Assembly (NCBI GenBank): GCA_003641545.1
Contig: QNAU01000065.1
Span: 1-7,186, forward strand
Reading direction: 5' to 3'
Origin: Thermotoga sp.
GTDB taxonomy: Bacteria > Thermotogota > Thermotogae > B21-G9
Length of the DNA: 7,186 nt
Each line of letters begins with the position of its first letter. Position 1 is the first letter of the stretch. The notes below the pieces were generated by a model. The model was not told the DNA's origin and did not search any database. It saw nothing but the letters and a program-made list of their open reading frames with translations. A program made the position numbers and the translations under genes. Shown here in pieces: positions 1-5,082 of the stretch.

Positions 1-399
1 TGGGAAAGGGCATTGAAAATTGCCAGACATTTGAATCAAAGTGAAATAAGATTCTTCGGGAAGGAACTGTTCGAAGGAATTCTGGGGAAAGATGCCGGAG
101 AAAGATTCTGGAATTTTCTGATGGATTCCGAGAATATTGTATACAAAATGGAGGTTGAGGATATACTGAACCTCCCGAAAGAGGAAAGATTCAAACTCCT
201 TGCTAAACTTTCCATTCTAATCGTCAAAGATCCCGATAAATTTTTCGCCCTCGTTGAAAAGCTCCATCCAGAAGAGGGAACTGTCCTTCTGAGGAATGCG
301 GTCAGAACATACGAATCCATCTTGAAAAGGGAGTTGGAAAAGAGAAGGAAAACCTTGATAAGAATCCTGAGGGAAGAGCTTAAAAGGAGGGTGGCATGA
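1..399 (+). CDS. MoxR-type AAA+ ATPase, C-terminal end (5' partial)
   Basis: The frame is open to the left edge, so this is the last 132 residues of a longer protein; the TTG at 13 is internal and not a convincing start. The visible part is all helical. It opens with WERALKIARHL, which matches the 'PRxWER' stretch at the start of the C-terminal lid of MoxR ATPases paired with DUF2201/VWA proteins. A GILGKDAGERFWNFL segment follows, resembling the family's 'G..G...A..F..FL' pattern. The last 30 residues are a highly charged Lys/Arg/Glu helix. The Walker A, Walker B and sensor motifs would lie upstream and cannot be checked here. In this family the ATPase is a ring-forming motor that works with a VWA partner. 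The stop codon overlaps the start of the DUF2201/VWA gene in an ATGA, so the two are translationally coupled, and this partner is the strongest support for the call. The main alternative is another AAA+ lid or an unrelated helical protein. Confidence 0.72.
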   Translation, partial: WERALKIARHLNQSEIRFFGKELFEGILGKDAGERFWNFLMDSENIVYKMEVEDILNLPKEERFKLLAKLSILIVKDPDKFFALVEKLHPEEGTVLLRNAVRTYESILKRELEKRRKTLIRILREELKRRVA

Positions 400-1478
400 T
401 AGAAAAATTCCTTGATAATCTTCCCTATGAACTGAGAACGGCTCTTTCACCCATCAAATTGGAAATCGTGGAAGAGGGGGATGCACCTGCTTGGATAACA
501 TGCGAGAACGGAAGAATAACGTTGAAACTGTCGGAAATCGAGTTCATGAAACTCACAGTAAATGCGAAATGTCCTGCCCAAAAGGTGCTTGAAATCGTGA
601 TAACTCATGAACTTTATCACATATATTTCAGTCATCTAAACAACCTGTTTTCCGGTGAGAATCACAACCAATTTTTAATGAACGTTGCGTTGGATGCCGT
701 TATAAACAGATTCATACCCGGTATTTCACGATGTTTTCAAACATTCGACCCTCTTGGAAACAGATGGAACGGGGTGCCTCTGACGAAGAAAAATCTTTCA
801 GCTGAAGATCTTTATTCGCTGTTGAATAAACCAGATTGGCCCAACGTTTTATCATTTGATAAACACACACCTGTAAAATTCCCTCATGATGAAGAGTTGA
901 AGGAATTTGTGGAGGGAGTTATCGAAAAACTCACCGGAAGAAAACCGGCGGGGATGCTGAGGAAAATAAAGATGAAATCTGAAAACTGCTGGGTAAATAA
1001 AATATTGATGAAAATAATGGAAATACAATACAGATACACCAACAGGCGTCCTTCACGTCGACACGAGATCTTCCCGGGAAAGAAGCTATCCCACTGTAGA
1101 AATCTCACCTTGATGATAGACAGTTCATCCAGTCTATCCGAGGAAACACTGTCGAAGGTGTTGAAACTTGCAGGTGATCTTATATACCTTGTGGAGGATC
1201 TTTCAATCTATTCCTACGATGTGAAGGCTTACAAGTTGACAAAAGTTTCCCTCAGGAACGGTGAGCTGATCGGTGGAGGCGGAACATCCCTTGAGAGTGC
1301 ACTGAACGATGTGAGGTTAAAAGGACCGCTTATAGTTATAACGGACGGACTCGATGAATTCCCGAATGATATTCCCAAAGATTCATATGTTGTGGTTGTG
1401 GGAAATGGAGTGGATTTCTACAAAAGAGCGATTGAAAAACTGGGGAGAAGGAGGGTGTTTCGTGAAGAGGGGATTTAA
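396..1478 (+). CDS. DUF2201-type metallopeptidase-like / VWA domain protein
   Basis: A 360-residue protein with two recognisable halves. The N-terminal half (about residues 1-190) is a zinc-metallopeptidase-like domain: HELYH at 71-75 fits HExxH, a further His lies at 80, and NVALDAVINRF (96-106) matches the conserved Asp/Asn helix of the family, with D100 a plausible further ligand. A basic linker with NRRPSRRHEIFPG (216-228) is the hallmark joint of this family. The C-terminal half (about 235-360) is a VWA domain with a complete MIDAS: D242-x-S244-x-S246, T297 after a GGGG run, and D317 in TDG. Both catalytic and metal sites therefore look intact. The start is the ATG overlapping the upstream stop, with AAGGAGG five bases before it. 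Family knowledge says such proteins sit beside MoxR ATPases, probably as adaptor or effector; the protease substrate is unknown. There is no signal peptide or membrane segment, so it is probably cytoplasmic. Confidence 0.88.
   Translation: MIEKFLDNLPYELRTALSPIKLEIVEEGDAPAWITCENGRITLKLSEIEFMKLTVNAKCPAQKVLEIVITHELYHIYFSHLNNLFSGENHNQFLMNVALDAVINRFIPGISRCFQTFDPLGNRWNGVPLTKKNLSAEDLYSLLNKPDWPNVLSFDKHTPVKFPHDEELKEFVEGVIEKLTGRKPAGMLRKIKMKSENCWVNKILMKIMEIQYRYTNRRPSRRHEIFPGKKLSHCRNLTLMIDSSSSLSEETLSKVLKLAGDLIYLVEDLSIYSYDVKAYKLTKVSLRNGELIGGGGTSLESALNDVRLKGPLIVITDGLDEFPNDIPKDSYVVVVGNGVDFYKRAIEKLGRRRVFREEGI
1449..1455 (+). promoter_or_regulatory. Ribosome binding site for the 1462 GTG start
   Basis: AGGAGGG lies inside the end of the VWA gene, seven bases before a GTG. 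It decides the start of the next gene. The earlier in-frame ATG at 1354 would bury over 120 bases in the VWA gene and has no comparable site. Confidence 0.75.
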
Positions 1479-1956
1479 GGTTGTCCAAGTGAGAGACGGA
1501 AGGAAAGTTCAGAGAATCTTTTACATATGTGATGGATTTCTTCATATGAAAACCGTATTTGAAGAGAATGGAAGGAGGATGGAAGTTTACGAATGCGCGA
1601 AATCACCGGTTGAAATGTTCAGAGATGTGCATGTTAAACAGAAGAACATCCGTGCTTCCACAACCAGGGATGGGATATTTACAAGGAAAACGGGAGTTTA
1701 TATAGACGGGGAAAATCTCGGAAAACACCTTCTATTTGGAACACACGAAAGTATCAGAATTTTTCTTGAGGGTAAAGATGTATACACCGTGGATATCATT
1801 CCATACACTTCGATAAAGATCGTTCCATTTCCCTTTGGAAGGATTAAGACCGTGCAGATAGATAGATTCCTTTCCCTTGGAATTGAAATCCTTGGGGAAA
1901 GCTCAATGTTGAAAATTCTCAGGGAGATAATGAAAGGAAGGGTGATGAAAAATTGA
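1462..1956 (+). CDS. Uncharacterised small basic protein of the operon
   Basis: A 164-residue protein that I do not recognise. The start is a GTG with a strong AGGAGG site seven bases upstream, giving a 17-base overlap with the VWA gene and so probable translational coupling. The sequence is rich in Lys, Arg, Val and Ile and reads as mostly beta strand (for example FKVVQVRDG at 5-13, KTGVYIDGEN at 76-85, VYTVDIIPY at 108-116), ending in a short helix (about 147-158, MLKILREIMK). It contains two cysteines, no signal peptide, no membrane helix, and no catalytic motif I can name. Its position between the adaptor and the larger unknown gene suggests a dedicated partner of the MoxR/VWA pair, but that rests on context alone. 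Divergence may hide a known small beta domain. Confidence 0.8.
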   Translation: MKRGFKVVQVRDGRKVQRIFYICDGFLHMKTVFEENGRRMEVYECAKSPVEMFRDVHVKQKNIRASTTRDGIFTRKTGVYIDGENLGKHLLFGTHESIRIFLEGKDVYTVDIIPYTSIKIVPFPFGRIKTVQIDRFLSLGIEILGESSMLKILREIMKGRVMKN

Positions 1957-2036
1957 GGAAACCGGAGATTTCAAAATATTTAAAAAAAAGAAGAATCCAG
2001 AGGAAATTGAAATCAAGAGAAAAAGGGAGGAGAAGT
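1957..2036 (+). other. 80-base interval: gap or N-terminal extension of the next gene
   Basis: This stretch is open in the frame of the next gene. A TTG at 1953 overlaps the previous stop (TTGA) and has GGTGAT six bases upstream, so translation could begin there. It would add 28 residues, about half of them Lys or Arg. The codons are A-rich and low in complexity. No hairpin or terminator is apparent. I favour a short leader with the real start at 2037, without certainty. Confidence 0.45.
2025..2032 (+). promoter_or_regulatory. Ribosome binding site for the 2037 ATG start
   Basis: GGGAGGAG lies with its GGAGG core six bases before an ATG, matching the spacing (five to seven bases) of the other well-defined starts in the window. 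It is the main reason to prefer 2037 over the TTG at 1953. Confidence 0.7.
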
Positions 2037-2993
2037 ATGAAGATTGTTCAAGCATTTATAAATGATGGAAACGTGGATTTTGAATCTCTCGTGGAGAAGA
2101 TACGAACAATCATGAAGACTGCGAAATCTGGAGAGACGATATACATAACTCCTCTCATAGAAGTTTCCAACGGTGATGAGGTGATAGGCAAGTTGGAAGA
2201 GATTTTCTCCGAATTGATCGATGAATCCGTCATGGAACAAAGTTTCGAAACGATAGTTGAGAAGGACGGAAAGTTCTTTCGGGTTTTGTGGGAATACTGT
2301 GGTCTGGAAGTATCCGAATACAGGAATAGCGAGTATTACAAAACAAAGATATGGGAATTGGGAGATACATTGAGACACCGCTGGTTGAACAACATGAAGG
2401 AAGCTTTTCGATATCTATACGCAACTTCAAATGAAAGGGAGGAGTATCTGTATCTTTCTTCCGAAATAATCTCAGGTGGGAAGGTATATCCGGGTGGGAG
2501 TTTCATGATAGAGAACGGAAAAATCGTGGAAGAGGGATTTCATGGGGGTATTCCAACAGATCCACTGGAACTCATCACCGCGATGATTTCATTTTACAAA
2601 GAGGTAAAGAAGAAGGACAAAGCTCTCGTTGCGGTATCCGATGGTGCAAAGTCGAGATTCATTCTGAATCTTCTGAAGGATACATTCGATCATGTGGAAG
2701 CTGTGAGTTTCTGGGAGAAAGACGGATGCAGACTGGCAAAGGAGTTCGGAATAAAATGCGAGATGGTTAACCTCAAAGGAAGAAGCGCGCGGTTGATAGA
2801 AAGTTATATGCTGTTAAAATCTATGGAAATGGATGCAATAGCTGTTTGGGGTGCTAACAAGGATTTCATCCTGCGACACAGAGTGGTAAATCCTCGCATT
2901 TTTACACCTCTTTGGTTTTTAACCGATGGTGATCTTGAAGATCTTGGAGTATTGACTACCCATTTTGATGATATTTTAAAGGAGATAATCTGA
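2037..2993 (+). CDS. Uncharacterised alpha/beta protein of the operon
   Basis: A 318-residue protein that I do not recognise. The N-terminal half (1-190) is mixed helix and strand, with an aromatic-rich patch around 99-140 (SEYYKTKIW, then EEYLYLSSE). From about residue 195 the pattern alternates strand and helix like a Rossmann-type core: KALVAVSDG (195-203), a helix, HVEAVSFW (219-226), a helix, IKCEMVNL (239-246), a helix, then MDAIAVWG (265-272). Conserved-looking polar residues sit at strand ends (D202 in SDG, D298 in TDGD), as in nucleotide-handling or nuclease folds, but no defined motif is complete. There is no signal peptide or membrane segment. If the TTG at 1953 is used, a 28-residue very basic tail is added. 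It sits in line with the MoxR/VWA genes, so a role in the same system is likely; its biochemical activity is open. Confidence 0.82.
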   Translation: MKIVQAFINDGNVDFESLVEKIRTIMKTAKSGETIYITPLIEVSNGDEVIGKLEEIFSELIDESVMEQSFETIVEKDGKFFRVLWEYCGLEVSEYRNSEYYKTKIWELGDTLRHRWLNNMKEAFRYLYATSNEREEYLYLSSEIISGGKVYPGGSFMIENGKIVEEGFHGGIPTDPLELITAMISFYKEVKKKDKALVAVSDGAKSRFILNLLKDTFDHVEAVSFWEKDGCRLAKEFGIKCEMVNLKGRSARLIESYMLLKSMEMDAIAVWGANKDFILRHRVVNPRIFTPLWFLTDGDLEDLGVLTTHFDDILKEII

Positions 2994-2999
2994 TATAAT
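2991..2999 (+). promoter_or_regulatory. Extended -10 promoter element ahead of the propeller gene
   Basis: TGATATAAT is a perfect extended -10 box (TGnTATAAT). Its TGA is also the stop codon of the preceding gene. No good -35 hexamer lies 17 bases upstream (the hexamer there is atattt), which is tolerated for extended -10 promoters. Transcription would begin near 3006, leaving a leader of roughly 20-30 bases that still contains the GAGGAGGG site. It suggests the last two genes can be expressed apart from the first four. It would be primary evidence only if a transcript start were mapped. Confidence 0.5.
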
Positions 3000-3018
3000 A
3001 AAATTATTCTCATTCCAA

Positions 3019-3026
3019 GAGGAGGG
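3019..3026 (+). promoter_or_regulatory. Ribosome binding site with three candidate ATGs
   Basis: GAGGAGGG is followed at once by ATG at 3027, 3030 and 3036, all in one frame. Spacing from the GGAGG core is one, four and ten bases. 3027 is too close; 3036 lies at the long end of the usual range and 3030 at the short end. Confidence 0.65.
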
Positions 3027-3035
3027 ATGATGACA

Positions 3036-5060
3036 ATGGTAATCTTCGAGTGTTGTGGTAACACGTTCATAGGTGATGAAAACTCTGAAAAGATTACCAA
3101 AGTCATCGAGAATTTCGAGGTAAATTCTGTGGCAAAATATGAAAAAGAGGAGAAAATATATTGTTATCTACTCAGTGAACAGAAACTGTGCATACTTGGA
3201 GTGACATACGAAGAGTTGGATGGAGAACCGATCAAAGATGACGGCAAGATGATAGATAGCATCAGGGGAAAACAAATGGTATCCTGCAAAGATTATCTGT
3301 ATGTCATGACGGATGAAAGTGTGGAGATTTACAACATTTCGGACCCGGAGAATCCAAAGGATGCTGGAGAAATATACGGTCCTCCTATCCTCATAGCGTG
3401 TACGGATCATTATCTCTACGTTCTGGAAGAGGGAACCTTGAACATCTACAGCCTCGAAAATCCTGGGAATCCCATTCATGTTTCCGAATACCAGACCGAA
3501 TGCATCTCCACGGAATATCATGACTCTCCGATAAAGATGCAGGCATTCCACAGCAATGAGCTTGGTGAAGACCATGTGTATTTATTCTATCCGGATATTA
3601 TAGTCAGATTGAAAGTTCGGGAGTCGACTGCGGGAATAAGGATATCCACTGAAGAAATGGTGGATGGTTATGGTAGGCATCCATACGGAGAAATTTTGCT
3701 TGGATCGGGCGATGTCCTCAACAGGTGCACGATCTTCACCACCCATTGTGAGGATACTCCACGCTCATGCATAGGAATAAACGGTGAATGTATCTTTTTG
3801 ACGGGAGGGTACCCCTCCCAAGTTAGTGCACCCGATGAAGGTGTTTACATAGCGGATAAAAATTTGGGACTTTTATTTTGGGCGAATGATGAAGATGTAA
3901 TGGTAAGACGCTTCCCTTCCCAAAGCCTTGAGAATATCTATAAGAGATACATAGAAAGGTGCAAAAAAATTTCCGTTTCATCGGTATTTGTGAAGGATGA
4001 TGTGGTATATGTGCTTGACAAGGAAAATAAAGAACTTAACATCTATGAAAAGAAGATGAATCTTAAAAAATTCGCGAAAAACTCGCTGGCAAAATTGAAA
4101 ATGGATATCAACATGGATGGTGGGACGGAGTTTTTTGGAATAGAAGATTATCTGTACCTGATATACGGAAACGGAATAAAAATATACAAAACCTGTTCCG
4201 GGTCCCCATATCTCGAAATCATCGGTGAAATAAAGTTGAACAGTTCTGAAGATGCACAGCTTCGAAAGGTAAAATACTACGAACGTGCCAACAAGCTCGC
4301 AATTCTGATCGATGAAAAAATATTCATAATTGATACCTCAGAACCGGAAAAACCGGAAATAAAGGTAAAGCTGAGTTTTGATACTCAGAAAGAAGAACGA
4401 ATCGCTTTCACATACAAACCGGATGATGAAAAATTATACGTGATGATGTTCAAGGGAGAATCATCAAAATGCGAAATCAACATATACGACATATCGGATC
4501 CTGAAAATCCGACTCCCGTTCTGGATAAACCCATCACGGGAACCCTTATGAACGAGAACATATGGGATGCTTATCTTAGAATGGTGGGGGAAGTGTATGA
4601 TATGGAAGTGGTGAATAACAGCATATTGTATGTAATAGCTAAAAAAGGGCACAGCGAAACCGTGTATAACAATCCCAGCATACTGGTTTACAATATGGAA
4701 GACAACAGAGAATTGAATTTCATAATTGGCTGGGAGTTCGTCGAATACAGTTATTACGATGAGCCTAAAAGCTTGAAAATGATAGAGGGAGATGATCATG
4801 TGATAAATGTTATCACTCCATACTCCGATCTGAAGATCAGTCCATTCCACCCCGATGACTTATCTCTCAGTTCTTATGATTCTCCCATCACCGCGAAGCA
4901 TAAATATATCGTTGTCAACGAAGAAGAAATTTTTCCCCTGAACAAGAAAGCTTCATCAAGTTTTGTTGAATGGATAGGGGAATATGAAAAGTGTGAACAT
5001 TATGACGAATGTGATGAGGATTATGACGAATATGACGATGAAGATTGGGAAGATGAATAA
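3036..5060 (+). CDS. Beta-propeller-like LVIVD-repeat protein with acidic tail
   Basis: A protein of 674 residues from the ATG at 3036 (676 from 3030, 677 from 3027). It is almost entirely beta and turn. Four copies of a motif of the form 'h-x-I-Y/I-(N/D)-x-S-(D/E)-P-x-x-P' are clear: VEIYNISDPENP (96-107), LNIYSLENPGNP (135-146), IFIIDTSEPEKP (429-440) and INIYDISDPENP (481-492). Several degenerate blades occur between them, for example around KELNIYEKK and GIKIYKTC. This is the signature of LVIVD-type repeats, which build beta-propellers. The last 21 residues contain 15 Asp/Glu, an extremely acidic tail. There is no signal peptide, in contrast to many LVIVD proteins that are exported, so it is probably cytoplasmic. 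Propellers act as binding platforms, so a sensor or scaffold role is inferred. It starts just after a candidate promoter and ends 22 bases before the next gene, with which it is probably co-transcribed. Confidence 0.85.
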   Translation: MVIFECCGNTFIGDENSEKITKVIENFEVNSVAKYEKEEKIYCYLLSEQKLCILGVTYEELDGEPIKDDGKMIDSIRGKQMVSCKDYLYVMTDESVEIYNISDPENPKDAGEIYGPPILIACTDHYLYVLEEGTLNIYSLENPGNPIHVSEYQTECISTEYHDSPIKMQAFHSNELGEDHVYLFYPDIIVRLKVRESTAGIRISTEEMVDGYGRHPYGEILLGSGDVLNRCTIFTTHCEDTPRSCIGINGECIFLTGGYPSQVSAPDEGVYIADKNLGLLFWANDEDVMVRRFPSQSLENIYKRYIERCKKISVSSVFVKDDVVYVLDKENKELNIYEKKMNLKKFAKNSLAKLKMDINMDGGTEFFGIEDYLYLIYGNGIKIYKTCSGSPYLEIIGEIKLNSSEDAQLRKVKYYERANKLAILIDEKIFIIDTSEPEKPEIKVKLSFDTQKEERIAFTYKPDDEKLYVMMFKGESSKCEINIYDISDPENPTPVLDKPITGTLMNENIWDAYLRMVGEVYDMEVVNNSILYVIAKKGHSETVYNNPSILVYNMEDNRELNFIIGWEFVEYSYYDEPKSLKMIEGDDHVINVITPYSDLKISPFHPDDLSLSSYDSPITAKHKYIVVNEEEIFPLNKKASSSFVEWIGEYEKCEHYDECDEDYDEYDDEDWEDE

Positions 5061-5067
5061 AGATTCC

Positions 5068-5076
5068 AAAGGGGGG
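5068..5076 (+). promoter_or_regulatory. G-rich ribosome binding site for the 5083 ATG
   Basis: AAAGGGGGG ends six bases before the ATG. It departs from the GGAGG used by the other genes but can still pair with the rRNA tail through a G-U wobble. It supports 5083 over the in-frame ATG at 5053, which lies inside the propeller gene. Confidence 0.6.
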
Positions 5077-5082
5077 TTGGGC

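Noticed and set aside
13..399. Complete small gene starting at TTG 13
   Set aside because: The frame is open to the edge, and the WER just before position 13 fits the MoxR lid, so the TTG codon is internal.
1354..1461. Earlier ATG for the small gene at 1462
   Set aside because: It would overlap the VWA gene by about 125 bases and has no ribosome binding site, whereas the GTG at 1462 has a strong one.
3168..3575. 135-residue - strand frame
   Set aside because: It lies fully within the propeller gene, whose LVIVD motifs prove the + strand frame, and it has no recognisable motif of its own.
3803..3819. GGGAGG-GTACC-CCTCCC inverted repeat, terminator-like
   Set aside because: It lies in the middle of the propeller gene, has a short stem and no T-run after it. 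It is probably chance.
5053..5082. In-frame ATG upstream of the last gene
   Set aside because: It lies inside the propeller coding sequence with no suitable binding site; the added residues do not extend the winged helix.
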